A model generated the notes under the pieces. It worked only from the letters and a program-made list of their open reading frames with translations. It ran no database searches and was not told the origin of the DNA. Below are positions 43,701 to 51,287 of a stretch of 64,000 nt of DNA, one piece after another (positions within the stretch are counted from its first letter, which is position 1; the number at the start of each line of letters is the position of its first letter). The DNA lies in contig NZ_FOYQ01000001.1 of assembly GCF_900115205.1 (NCBI RefSeq), forward strand, positions 186,001-250,000. Direction: 5' to 3'. The DNA is from Robiginitalea myxolifaciens (GTDB lineage Bacteria > Bacteroidota > Bacteroidia > Flavobacteriales > Flavobacteriaceae). The translations under genes were made by a program, and so were the position numbers.

Positions 43701-46237
43701 GTTCTTCCACTTTTTGGCCCCTGCACAGCACCGCTGGGTAACTCCAGGCTATAGCGATAGGTACCCCATCCTCCTGATGCGGTAGCCACTACCCTACCGA
43801 TATTTCCGTTGGTACAGCTCATCGCTGTCACATTTCCGGTAAGGTTCAATGGGCTGGGTGGTTCTTCGATAACCAGCGTTGCAGTATCCTGGCAGCCGGT
43901 ATCGGCATCCGTTACGGTAATGGTGTACGATCCGGCTCCTGAAGGAGGAAGCGTTACCGTTGCATTGTTTTGTGGACCTACTTCCGCGCCCCCATTGATA
44001 TTGTAGGTATAGTTGTTGTTGAACCCGTCGATCAGGAAGGTTCCGCTCCCGTCCGTTGCTCCCGTACAGACGCGAAGGTCACCACCCGATTGAACCCGGG
44101 CTCGAATTGTACTGATAACAGCAGGGGTAAAACTCTCCTCATACCAACAGCCATTGGCGTCGGTGATCCGGAAGGTATACGAAGTATTGACGTTGAGGCC
44201 GGCAAAGGTATCGCTACCGCCATTGTTGATGCTCACCGGGCTAATGACTTCATATAGCACTATAGCCGCATTACTGGTAGGGGTGAGTTGCACGTCCGTA
44301 GTCCCGGCAGTACAATCAATAGCCAGCTGGGCAAAATCCAGGTCAGTAGGCGGATCAACATCCAGGATGGTGATCGGCGTGAGCTCCAGGCGACATCCTC
44401 CTGCATCGCGGATAATAGGTGTATACGTTCCCGTTGCCAGGTTGGTATACGTTTCCTGGGTTGAGAAATTCACCCCATCGATACTAAATTCATAGCCGCT
44501 ACCGGATCCTCCGGAATAGGGTCCCTGGAATTGGATAATACCGCCATCTACACCACCGGCTCCATCACACAGGCGGTCCTGTATTTTGACGGCATCCCCG
44601 ACAATGGCACCCACATTGGTTACCGAAATCGAGGTTGGAATGGTATAGATACAACTAAAGGCACCCTGTTCATACAACACCTGAATTTGGTTGTAGGTTC
44701 CGTCCGGAACGGTCAGTACAGGATTGGTAGACCAGGGATCGGCAGGGTCTGCACGAAATTGCAGGTTATATCCCATAGGGTCTATGATATTCACGGTAAT
44801 CTGGGCACCGCTGTTACAATCTCCGTCCGTTCCGCTTGCGGTTACGTTCGGTGGAGAAAGCAATTCCACACTTGCCGTAGCTGTTGTGGTACATCCGTTG
44901 GCATCGGTTATAAAAAAGTCATAGACGCCTGGTGTGGTTACGTTATAAGTCGTTTGCCCGGTATAGCTTCCTCCTGAATTTCCTCCATCGCTTACGGTAA
45001 AGGTATACGGACCAGCTCCCCCATCGGTACGAACAATGATGTCTACATCGTTGGCCCCACAAACCGGATCCGTGCTTAAGCTCTCGTTAACCTCGGTCGA
45101 AGCATTAAGTGGCGCCAATCCGTTTCCAATGACAATCGGGTTCCCCCCGGTATCCAGACTTTGCTGAGGTGGCGGAATCCCAAGACCCGGATCCCCGGTA
45201 CATTGCTGGGTTTCGACTTGAACACTATAAGTGCCAAAACCTACAGCCGCAAAGGTGTAGGGGTTATTCGGGATAAAGGTGGTGAACTCCAAGGGCACGC
45301 CGCTGGCATCCAATAAGGTATAGCGGTACGGTCCGGGCACATTGCCCACGTTTACGGTAATGCTCCCTGTTTCCCCAAAACACTGGGCATCTACAAAGGT
45401 TACATCGATATCGATATCCAATTGGTCAATAACGATGGGCTCATAAGGATACTCACAGGTGTTGGTGGTATTCTGCAGGCGGGCCTTAACGATATACGTC
45501 CCGGGAGTCAGATTGTCGAAAATCGGAGAAGCTTGCCATGGTCCAAAGCCAGCTCCGGAATCTACGCTGAATTCGTAAGCACTGGACAGGTTGGTTACCT
45601 GGATACGTCCCGGTACCCCACAGATAAAATCCCGCTTAACGTAGGTCTGGGTAATGGTACTCTTCTTAACCTTGAAGTAGTAATAAACGCCATCGCTCCC
45701 ACGAACACGGAATTCAGCACCGTTGGCTGCTGAGATAGAGGCTGCGTTGAGCGTAAATGTGGAATTGGTCCCGACGGTTTGCCAGGAGGAATTACACTCA
45801 TTTCCGATAATAGGCGGACAGTCTTCATTGACATCGTAGGTACACGCTCCCGTAGGAACCAACTGCTGCCATTGGTAAGGTCCGGGCATTCCGCCCAGGG
45901 AAATGGTTCGGTTATCGCTGTCCCCACACAGGTTAAACCGGGCAATGGTAAATCCGTTATCACTACAGATTACTTCCTCATCGGCATTCTGGATAATGGT
46001 CATGAACATGGGAGCCGCTGCCGGTTCCAAGAACTGTTCGCTTGTTGCCGAAAAGAAGTTTTGAGACTGGTCAGGATCCGGAGAAGCCTCTGCTGAAGCA
46101 CTTTCTGACGATTCAAACAACGCCAGGGAAGGTACCCATGTAAACAGAGCATTTCCAGCCAGAGCTGAGGTGCCGCAAACCAGGGTAAGAAGCACCAGCA
46201 TAGCATACCAAAGATGCCTGGTCTTTCTTGGGAGCAT
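37703..46237 (-). CDS. Second giant SprB-like surface protein with type B T9SS sorting domain
   Basis: 2844 residues. A signal peptide (MLPRKTRHLWYAMLVLLTLV...ALAG) is followed by a Ser/Ala-rich segment. Most of the body (~180-2700) is a tandem array of ~80-100-residue SprB-type repeats with alternating Cys and GG..PY.Y motifs (for example GGAGPYTFTVSDGG, GGSGDFNFELRDG). The last ~90 residues are a gliding-motility-associated type B C-terminal domain (FPNYFTPDGDNMNDVW ... YVGHFTLYR), closely similar to that of the 4110-residue protein. Unlike that protein it has no IgGFc-binding or thrombospondin-3 region. It is expected to be exported by the type IX system and displayed on the surface. It stands alone, with a terminator after it. 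Confidence 0.9.
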   Translation of the reverse strand: MLPRKTRHLWYAMLVLLTLVCGTSALAGNALFTWVPSLALFESSESASAEASPDPDQSQNFFSATSEQFLEPAAAPMFMTIIQNADEEVICSDNGFTIARFNLCGDSDNRTISLGGMPGPYQWQQLVPTGACTYDVNEDCPPIIGNECNSSWQTVGTNSTFTLNAASISAANGAEFRVRGSDGVYYYFKVKKSTITQTYVKRDFICGVPGRIQVTNLSSAYEFSVDSGAGFGPWQASPIFDNLTPGTYIVKARLQNTTNTCEYPYEPIVIDQLDIDIDVTFVDAQCFGETGSITVNVGNVPGPYRYTLLDASGVPLEFTTFIPNNPYTFAAVGFGTYSVQVETQQCTGDPGLGIPPPQQSLDTGGNPIVIGNGLAPLNASTEVNESLSTDPVCGANDVDIIVRTDGGAGPYTFTVSDGGNSGGSYTGQTTYNVTTPGVYDFFITDANGCTTTATASVELLSPPNVTASGTDGDCNSGAQITVNIIDPMGYNLQFRADPADPWSTNPVLTVPDGTYNQIQVLYEQGAFSCIYTIPTSISVTNVGAIVGDAVKIQDRLCDGAGGVDGGIIQFQGPYSGGSGSGYEFSIDGVNFSTQETYTNLATGTYTPIIRDAGGCRLELTPITILDVDPPTDLDFAQLAIDCTAGTTDVQLTPTSNAAIVLYEVISPVSINNGGSDTFAGLNVNTSYTFRITDANGCWYEESFTPAVISTIRARVQSGGDLRVCTGATDGSGTFLIDGFNNNYTYNINGGAEVGPQNNATVTLPPSGAGSYTITVTDADTGCQDTATLVIEEPPSPLNLTGNVTAMSCTNGNIGRVVATASGGWGTYRYSLELPSGAVQGPKSGRTFGNLTQTGTYILSVEDAEGCVETFSFDLTPIDSPTIALDPGSIDYCYVPGTGATLAVTSTAGTAAIGTHQYRINGGPLQGSPVFTGLNPGNYTIEVVDGNNCSATVTATINNQLRASANIIAEIPCGGADGEIEVRAWGGYLAGAGPKQYEVSSDNGGTFGAPQPLVSNTFSYFTTVPGDYVFRITDNQGCVALTQPVTLNPPANIDPASVSVTPASCGQTDNGIVRITPDATSGIPPYEISFDGGPFGDQTVFSNLNAGQTYSYVVRDSRGCETVPASVIIPLDGTPPPDATVPDVVATCLTGVVEASIQVTAVSGGTPDYTYILQDQFGVEIERIGPTASTSESFTAQAVGSYRVVTIDALGCRDEDVVEITQTSLDVVPDPVVAPVCSPGGFTNTVEIVGGVGPFLIRLANDPNPPVSPNSPPRRHTFSGLQFGVTYTVEVTDQGTGCVYLEEIDPVDGPNPLDVTATSTPGFCDANRFGQIIYNVDGFVGGAGSNLLIELLNDDDGTRIVLENPTGVSPVYSNTYETLPGNYQIIVTDLTDDCTAAVPITIDQNLPSIQIVAEDPANCNALGQFTVQGSGGDGGPYTFAYMDTGVSPTPGDYTTETTFVGPAGNYDVYVMDSSGCTSFAIGTIINLAPDLPAPTFIVENQCDVTSTSFDILVRMPSTVDTPRFTLNGNEQFGVLNGAFWEYTFTVGSPGDYTVDVIDADGCTSQGVATVYEFLIANGGFTTDPSCNVADGEITVTTTGGSGDFNFELRDGAGTYIDDNNTGIFTGYAPGDYEVLVTDNLVVDISGNCTFLVDNIYLEPAIPPVLDTPIVANISCNGADDGAIDVQLQAGTDVDTPMLFTLYNAGTSTIVQQNASGSFTGLAPGFYDVTVVSARDCEDRIDDIEIEEPPIFSITASAPDFACEPGANRYSSTIVTVNVVDPGTPGYQYSLTGFENYQTGNTFEVVDNGSPQTITVYAIDANGCQDSFTLPVLNPPTDVIPTLSVVSALTCTDPERIRVDVVGTNDFTLSVANGPAAVAPVTNSGGNSFVEMDLPVAGGYLLEITDNIAGCSYPLPLHVVVDPIYPIATITEAAPVTCAVPGNDGALFIEVTDYTGVYTYEVFQIDTGGNRIAPAVTTGSFDTANFPDLAGDPARITGLAAGNYIVDIVSVDSPGCPASSNLATVRGPNGPLVPVAVEEGNVSCNDNQGVIVASATGGWDNQPYEYRLLLDDGTGTYNEVVAFSNNDRFENLSSGNYRVEVRDVEGCAETVDIVLAPIPPILVGIREPQALVCPGGNNAVLEAYDPASGDAITGLAGASGGVPGSGYLYQLIYLGSNDITDELSRSGLQGSPTFAGPSGEGYISTGWYAIEVSSTFDCVGVTAPYFVNPPPPVSPNLVQVRAPGCGGAGQMRLTITNPEPGFDYEYRSASAAPSDPFISMGAGITSVLINGGPGFYQFDVRKVSAANTCDVVRGNGLTLIDAQDLDLVANLPDDISCANEIDGRIESFASGGVGNNQFILYAGDPGADPFNPLPGAVVVRGPQADGTFEGLPEGTDYYIAVTSGTTCGDIEGPLTIQRPAPIVFNTTTTAVSCSGEDDGTITVEVTSGGEGLLQFAIEPNFNEFFSDPATPGVYTFTDLEGAPAPGRAYDILIQDEQGCSELTTVFVVEPTPLDMDAVTTDETCEGFADGTAQVTITGGTPFVDALGVSYYETSLNSNDDADFIRNDALFYDNLPGGTSYVVFVRDANGCTANIVFDVEIGVNLNAEAIPQYGCDGIFPNNFTEVVLEDSSMSSQVLYALDPVDPTDAITSLASDVRSWGDLPAGDHIVYLYHANGCTTFVEFTIDDYQPLTLDAIQSGPNEITATASGGFGGYEYFFNGQSQGTDNIFTINFDSTVNIEVRDSQGCRVMIAFPFDFEGMVEFPNYFTPDGDNMNDVWAPLNREFFPNIEIIIYDRYGRVVAILDQVKNWDGNYNGKPVPTGDYWYVVNANDNEKQQYVGHFTLYR

Positions 46238-46372
46238 AGGTTAAGTCTTGTGCAGAAATCAGCGGGATTTGGGGGCCGTTTGATTCCTTAGCGTAGTTAT
46301 ATTATCGTATAATTCTCAGTATCTTTAGGTGTCGCCACCTTGTATTTCAACTTATTTTTCTAACGATTCATC

Positions 46373-47491
46373 ATGAGAAATAGTATCGCTTTTGTTTGTT
46401 TTTTCGTTGTATTGACTTCCATTTCATGCGCCCAGGATCCCGAAAATCAGATCCAAACCCCGGCCGAAACGAATTTTGAAGCCGTGTTGTTCGTCGATCA
46501 GCTACAGATTCCATGGGGCATGGCCTTTTTGCCAGATGGCAGCTTGCTGATTACAGAAAAATCCGGACAGCTCTTTCGCTTCCGGAATGGGGAAAAGTCA
46601 GAAATTTCCGGCCTACATGATATTTATTTACGGGGGCAAGGTGGGCTCCTCGATGTAATCCTTCATCCAAATTTTAGCGAAAACAACTGGATTTACCTCA
46701 GTTACGCCTCTGATGCGGGTTCTGGAAGCGGTGGGCATACGGCTATCGCCCGCGCTCGCCTCGAGGGAAACTCCCTGAGCGACCTTGAGGTGCTCTACAA
46801 AGGAAGCCCGAACAGTTCCGCAGGTCAGCATTTTGGTTCGCGCCTGGCCTTTGACGCTGCCGGGTATTTATATTTCACCATTGGAGATCGCGGGAATCGG
46901 GATGTGAATCCGCAGGACATTACCCGGGATGGTGGAAAGGTTTACCGTATCCACGACGACGGCCGAATTCCCGACGATAATCCTTTTGTTGGGCAAAGCG
47001 GCGCCAAAACTGCTGCCTTCACCTACGGAAACCGAAATCCGCAGGGTATGGCTATTCACCCGGAAACCGGCGCAGTCTGGATCCATGAGCACGGACCTCG
47101 CGGAGGCGATGAAATCAATATTGTTGGCAAGGGAAATAACTATGGCTGGCCATTGGTAACCTACGGCATTAATTACAGTGGTACCTCCATAACGGATAAA
47201 ACCGAAATGGAAGGCACAGTGCAGCCGATCCATTACTGGGTCCCTTCCATTGCCCCAAGCGGAATGGCCTTTGTTACTTCCGACAGCTATCCTGCCTGGC
47301 AGGGGAGTCTCCTGGTGGGTTCGCTTTCATTCCAGTATTTAGAACGCCTTGAACTTTCCGGAAACCAGGTAACGAAACGCGAAAAACTATTGGAGAATAT
47401 TGGCCGGGTTCGCAACGTGATCCAGGGTCCGGATGGGTTTATTTACGTCGCAGTAGAAGGGAAGGGTATCTATCGGCTGGAGCCGCGATAA
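46373..47491 (+). CDS. PQQ-dependent sugar dehydrogenase family lipoprotein
   Basis: 372 residues. The signal peptide ends in LTSISCAQD, a lipobox with Cys19. The body is a six-bladed propeller of the glucose/sorbosone dehydrogenase family: IPWGMAFLPDGSLLITEKSG, GGLLDVILHPNF, HFGSRLAFDAAGYLYFTIGDRG, NRNPQGMAIHPETG and HGPRGGDEINIV, the last being the region that contacts pyrroloquinoline quinone. It resembles soluble aldose sugar dehydrogenase YliI; it would oxidise aldoses in the periplasm or at the outer membrane. A candidate -7 box TATCTTTA lies at 46320-46327. It converges with murQ, 5 bp away. Confidence 0.85.
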   Translation: MRNSIAFVCFFVVLTSISCAQDPENQIQTPAETNFEAVLFVDQLQIPWGMAFLPDGSLLITEKSGQLFRFRNGEKSEISGLHDIYLRGQGGLLDVILHPNFSENNWIYLSYASDAGSGSGGHTAIARARLEGNSLSDLEVLYKGSPNSSAGQHFGSRLAFDAAGYLYFTIGDRGNRDVNPQDITRDGGKVYRIHDDGRIPDDNPFVGQSGAKTAAFTYGNRNPQGMAIHPETGAVWIHEHGPRGGDEINIVGKGNNYGWPLVTYGINYSGTSITDKTEMEGTVQPIHYWVPSIAPSGMAFVTSDSYPAWQGSLLVGSLSFQYLERLELSGNQVTKREKLLENIGRVRNVIQGPDGFIYVAVEGKGIYRLEPR

Positions 47492-47496
47492 GCCTT

Positions 47497-48312
47497 TTAG
47501 TTTCCCGAGGCTTCCAGGGCCTTTTGCACGGAACCGTGTTGCTTCAATAATTCGCCGGCGTCCTCATAGCTAAGCTTCAGACTTTCCATCAGATAGCGCG
47601 TCCCCCGGTCGATCAGTTTGTTGTTGCTGAGCTGCATATGCACCATGCGGTTTCCCTCCACCCGACCAATCCGGATCATCAGGGCAGTGGAGATCATATT
47701 GAGCACCAGTTTTTGGGAGGTCCCTGATTTCATTCGGGTACTTCCGGTAACAAACTCTGGCCCCACATTCACTTCAATGGGGATTTCCGCGGCCTCGGCC
47801 AGTGGAGAACCCGGGTTATTGGTGATCCCTGCAGTGAGTAATCCTTCTGCCCTGGCCTTGCGAACTCCTCCCAAAACGTAGGGCGTAGTTCCCGAGGCAG
47901 CAATTCCCACCACGGCATCATTAGCCCCGATATTCCATGCCTCCAGGTCCCTCCACGCCTGGGTTGTATTGTCCTCGGCGTGCTCAACCGCCTTGCGAAT
48001 AGCGCCATCCCCACCGGCGATCAAACCGATTACTCGATCGAAGGGCATTCCGTAGGTAGGTGGAATTTCCGAGGCATCCAGGATACCCAGTCGGCCACTG
48101 GTTCCGGCTCCGATATAAAACAGGCGCCCCCCACTGAGGAAGCGGGGAACAAGGGCTTCGACCAGGTCGGTAATCGCTGGGATAACTTCGCGAACTGCGA
48201 GGGCCACCCGTTGATCTTCCCGGTTCATATTATACAATAGCGTAGCTGTTTCCGTCTGTTCCAAATGGTCATAAGCGGAAGGCTGCTCGGTAATTTTCTT
48301 GAAATCTGCCAT
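47497..48312 (-). CDS. murQ: N-acetylmuramic acid 6-phosphate etherase
   Basis: 271 residues from the ATG at 48312 (a TTG two codons earlier is less likely). The SIS fold is recognised by GGRLFYIGAGTSGRLGILDA, the MurQ signature ASEIPPTYG, GGDGAIRKAVEHAED and TGSTRMKSGTSQKLVLN. It cleaves the lactyl ether of MurNAc-6-phosphate to give GlcNAc-6-phosphate and lactate in cell-wall recycling. It is slightly shorter than the E. coli enzyme (about 300). It lies 22 bp after the DeoR-type regulator gene and is probably co-transcribed with it. Confidence 0.93.
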   Translation of the reverse strand: MADFKKITEQPSAYDHLEQTETATLLYNMNREDQRVALAVREVIPAITDLVEALVPRFLSGGRLFYIGAGTSGRLGILDASEIPPTYGMPFDRVIGLIAGGDGAIRKAVEHAEDNTTQAWRDLEAWNIGANDAVVGIAASGTTPYVLGGVRKARAEGLLTAGITNNPGSPLAEAAEIPIEVNVGPEFVTGSTRMKSGTSQKLVLNMISTALMIRIGRVEGNRMVHMQLSNNKLIDRGTRYLMESLKLSYEDAGELLKQHGSVQKALEASGN

Positions 48313-48334
48313 AGTCAATGAATTCTGACTGTGA

Positions 48335-49084
48335 TTATAAAAGGTGTATCTCCCGCGATCGGAAAGGATTCAGGCGGTTGTTTTCCGGTTCTAATTCAGT
48401 TATCAGGGTATTAATGGCACTGATATCGCAGGTGCGGTACCGATGCTGGGAATTCAGTTTTTCTGAAATACAAAGTAAAACGGCTTTTCGCGAAGCAGCA
48501 ATAACCGATTTCTTAACCTGCACTACTTCCCAGTCGAACTCGGTGAGCCCATGCAGGGCATCGACATAGCCTGTTCCGATAAAGCCATAATCGACACGAA
48601 TGTCGCCCAGGGCATGAACGGCATTGGCTCCGGTAGCGATTTGCGCTTCCCGCGAGATTTCCCCACCAATCATGATTACCCGAACCCTGGGTTTTGAAAG
48701 CAATTGCAGCGCAACCGGCAAACTGAGTGTAAAGCAGGTGAGACTTAGCTTTTCCGGAATCTGCCGGGCGAGTTCCAAACAGGTTGTCCCGCCATCTATA
48801 AATATGACCCCTCCGTCCTTGAGCAAGCCTACTGCCTTTGCGGCAATCTGCCGCTTTTCGTCCAGGGCATAGGTGTGATTGGCTGGTGAGGTAGGTGCAA
48901 CAAAGCCCAGGGAAACTGCTCCCCCATGTACTTTCTGAAGCTTTTGTAGGGCGTCCAATTCCTTCACATCCCGACGGACGGTATCAATACTAACATCCAG
49001 CATTTCAGCCATATCGGTAAGCTGAATGCGGTTGTGTAAGTCTACTTCCCCAAGGATGATGCGCTGTCTTTCCTCCTTAAGCAT
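48335..49084 (-). CDS. DeoR-family regulator of peptidoglycan/amino-sugar recycling
   Basis: 249 residues from the ATG at 49084 (MLKEERQRIILGEVDLHN); the upstream TTG lies on the promoter. The N-terminal DeoR helix-turn-helix is typical: LTDMAEMLDVSIDTVRRDVKELDALQKLQKVHGGAV. The C-terminal effector domain has FIDGGTTCLELARQIP and DYGFIGTGYV, which bind sugar phosphates. It is divergent from nagB-ampG-nagZ-anmK and co-directional with murQ, so it likely senses a GlcNAc- or MurNAc-phosphate and controls both arms. In E. coli the equivalent regulator MurR is of the RpiR family, so the regulator type differs here. Confidence 0.88.
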   Translation of the reverse strand: MLKEERQRIILGEVDLHNRIQLTDMAEMLDVSIDTVRRDVKELDALQKLQKVHGGAVSLGFVAPTSPANHTYALDEKRQIAAKAVGLLKDGGVIFIDGGTTCLELARQIPEKLSLTCFTLSLPVALQLLSKPRVRVIMIGGEISREAQIATGANAVHALGDIRVDYGFIGTGYVDALHGLTEFDWEVVQVKKSVIAASRKAVLLCISEKLNSQHRYRTCDISAINTLITELEPENNRLNPFRSREIHLL

Positions 49085-49255
49085 TCCATGAATTTTGCAC
49101 AAAGATAGGTATTTCAGGATTATGCTGTTTTCTACGCATTAAACTTCCTTAACACTAAGTTAATTGCATTTTATTGCAATATTAACAGCAAAAAACTGCA
49201 AACATATGCGCATTTTTCTATCTTTGCCCCAGAAACAAGTGCTAAAAGTATCCTT
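49085..49255. promoter_or_regulatory. Divergent promoter region of the recycling cluster
   Basis: It holds two perfect flavobacterial -7 boxes: TATCTTTG on the minus strand (49100-49107, transcript almost leaderless before the regulator ATG) and TATCTTTG on the plus strand (49219-49226, before nagB). Between them, near 49162-49205, TTGCA/TGCAA elements repeat (AATTGCATT, TATTGCAAT, ACTGCAAAC) and are candidates for the DeoR-type operator. Confidence 0.65.
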
Positions 49256-51193
49256 ATGACCCTTACCGAAAATCCAGTACACGAGTTGGGAATCCCTACG
49301 GACCGGGAATCCCAAAAGTTTGAGCGCATTCCCACTCAGATTTTTGAGAACTCAGAATTGGCCTCCTTCACCGTGGCCAACGAAATCGCCGAATTAATCC
49401 GTCAACGCCAGAAACAAGGAAAAAAAGTAGTTCTCGGGTTGGCTACAGGCTCCACCCCTACCAAGGTGTATGACTTTTTGGTTCGCTTCCACCAGGAAGA
49501 AGGCCTGAGCTTTAAAAACGTGGTCACCTTTAACCTGGACGAGTATTTTCCGATGGAGCCCGATTCCATCCACAGTTATGTGCGCTTCATGCGGGAGCAT
49601 CTCTTCGATCATATCGATATCAAAAAGGAAAACATCCATATTCCTGATGGCACACTGGATCGGGAGGAAGTACGGGATTTTTGTCAGGAGTATGAAGCCA
49701 AAATCAAAGCGGCTGGTGGCCTGGACATTCAGGTATTGGGGATTGGTCGTACGGGACATATCGGTTTCAACGAGCCAGGTTCCTCACTCAATAGCATAAC
49801 GCGTATGGTACGCCTGGATAGGGTGACCCGACTGGATGCAGCCAGTGACTTCTTTGGCCTGGAGAATGTACCCAAGAAAGCCATTACCATGGGAGTCGGG
49901 ACTATACTCGCGGCGAAAAGGATTATCCTGATGGCCTGGGGTGAAGGTAAATCAGACATTATCCGCCAGGCGGTTGAAGGTAAGATTCGGGAATCCGTCC
50001 CGGCAACCTTCCTTCAGAACCACGAGAATTGTGAAGTAATGACCGACCTGGCGGCGGCTTCCTCCCTGACCCGGGTAGCCACCCCCTGGTTGGTGAGCGA
50101 ATGTGACTGGAACGACGCACTGATCAAACGGGCAACCATCTGGCTTTCTGAGAAATTGAATAAAGCCATCCTGAAACTGACCAATGAGGATTACAACGAA
50201 TACGGCATGGGGAACCTGATTGCCGAAATCGGTTCGTCAGAAGACATAAACTTGCGGGTATTCAATGCCCTGCAGCGCACCATTACGGGTTGGCCCGGAG
50301 GAAAACCCAATGCCGATGACAGCCAACGTCCCGAGCGTAAAGACCCCTATCCCAAAACATCCCTGATCTTCAGCCCCCATCCCGACGACGACGTTATCTC
50401 CATGGGAGGTACCTTGCTGCGACTAGTGGATCAGGGCCATGAGGTACATGTGGCCTACCAGACTTCAGGAAATATCGCCGTGTTCGACGATGAAGTGATT
50501 CGCTTTCTGGATTTTGCAACTGAGGTGCAACAAAGCGAAAAACTGCAAGAGCAGTTTACCTCTGTGCGCAAGTTTCTGGCCAATAAGAAGCCAGGAGAGG
50601 TAGACAGCCCCGAAATCCAGCAGTTCAAAGGATTAATCCGCAAGGGCGAGGCCCTGGCGGCCTGTCGATACTGCGGGGTAGATGAGGCCAATGCCCATTT
50701 TCAGAATCTCCCGTTTTACGAGACCGGAACCGTAAAGAAAAAACCGCACTCCGAGGCGGATATCCAACTTACATACGACTTATTAAACCGGATCAAGCCG
50801 CATCAGATCTTTGCCGCCGGGGACCTTTCTGATCCGCATGGAACCCACCGCGTTTGTTTGCAAATTGTTTTCCAGGCCCTGGATCGCTTGAAACAGGATG
50901 GAGCGGAGTGGTTAAAAGACTGTTACGTATGGCTCTACCGCGGGGCCTGGCAGGAGTGGGACATCGCAGATATGGAAATGGCGGTACCCATCGGTCCCAA
51001 AGACATGGAACGCAAAAAGAACGCCATCTTCAAGCACCAGAGCCAAAAGGATAGCGCCATGTTCCCCGGCAATGACGAACGCGAATTCTGGCAGCGCGCA
51101 GAGCAGCGAAATACGGAAACCGCCAGAAAATACAATGCCCTGGGCATGGCGGAATACGAAGCGATGGAAGGATTTGTCAGACACCACTTCTGA
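49256..51193 (+). CDS. nagB: Glucosamine-6-phosphate deaminase fused to PIG-L deacetylase-like domain
   Basis: 645 residues. Residues ~25-280 are NagB: VLGLATGSTPTKVYDF binds phosphate, TFNLDEYFPM supplies the general base (Asp95), and GIGRTGHIGFNEPGS is the catalytic His/Glu loop. Residues ~370-640 belong to the PIG-L/LmbE deacetylase superfamily: SPHPDDDVISMGGTL holds the zinc-binding His-Pro-Asp-Asp, with a later His in SDPHGTHR. The long two-domain form is common in Bacteroidetes. It converts GlcN-6-P to fructose-6-P and ammonia; the second domain could deacetylate GlcNAc-6-P first, although this is not proven for the fusion. First gene of the plus-strand recycling operon. Confidence 0.92.
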   Translation: MTLTENPVHELGIPTDRESQKFERIPTQIFENSELASFTVANEIAELIRQRQKQGKKVVLGLATGSTPTKVYDFLVRFHQEEGLSFKNVVTFNLDEYFPMEPDSIHSYVRFMREHLFDHIDIKKENIHIPDGTLDREEVRDFCQEYEAKIKAAGGLDIQVLGIGRTGHIGFNEPGSSLNSITRMVRLDRVTRLDAASDFFGLENVPKKAITMGVGTILAAKRIILMAWGEGKSDIIRQAVEGKIRESVPATFLQNHENCEVMTDLAAASSLTRVATPWLVSECDWNDALIKRATIWLSEKLNKAILKLTNEDYNEYGMGNLIAEIGSSEDINLRVFNALQRTITGWPGGKPNADDSQRPERKDPYPKTSLIFSPHPDDDVISMGGTLLRLVDQGHEVHVAYQTSGNIAVFDDEVIRFLDFATEVQQSEKLQEQFTSVRKFLANKKPGEVDSPEIQQFKGLIRKGEALAACRYCGVDEANAHFQNLPFYETGTVKKKPHSEADIQLTYDLLNRIKPHQIFAAGDLSDPHGTHRVCLQIVFQALDRLKQDGAEWLKDCYVWLYRGAWQEWDIADMEMAVPIGPKDMERKKNAIFKHQSQKDSAMFPGNDEREFWQRAEQRNTETARKYNALGMAEYEAMEGFVRHHF

Positions 51194-51245
51194 TGGCTTC
51201 ATGGCGGTTAACCTGATCGGCCAACCTCGCTCACAAGTTTTAAAC

Positions 51246-51281
51246 AAACCCCGGCCACTGTGTTCGGGGTTTTGTTATTTT
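51246..51281 (+). terminator. Hairpin between nagB and the ampG-like gene
   Basis: Stem AAACCCCG / CGGGGTTT with an 11-base loop, followed by TTGTTATTTTT. It may end or attenuate transcription between nagB (stop 51193) and the transporter gene (start 51288). Confidence 0.6.
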
Positions 51282-51287
51282 TAGGCA

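Noticed and set aside
22558-46237. Dense repeats resembling a CRISPR or satellite array
   Set aside because: The repeats are codon-phased, degenerate and inside two long open frames; they encode SprB-type protein repeats.
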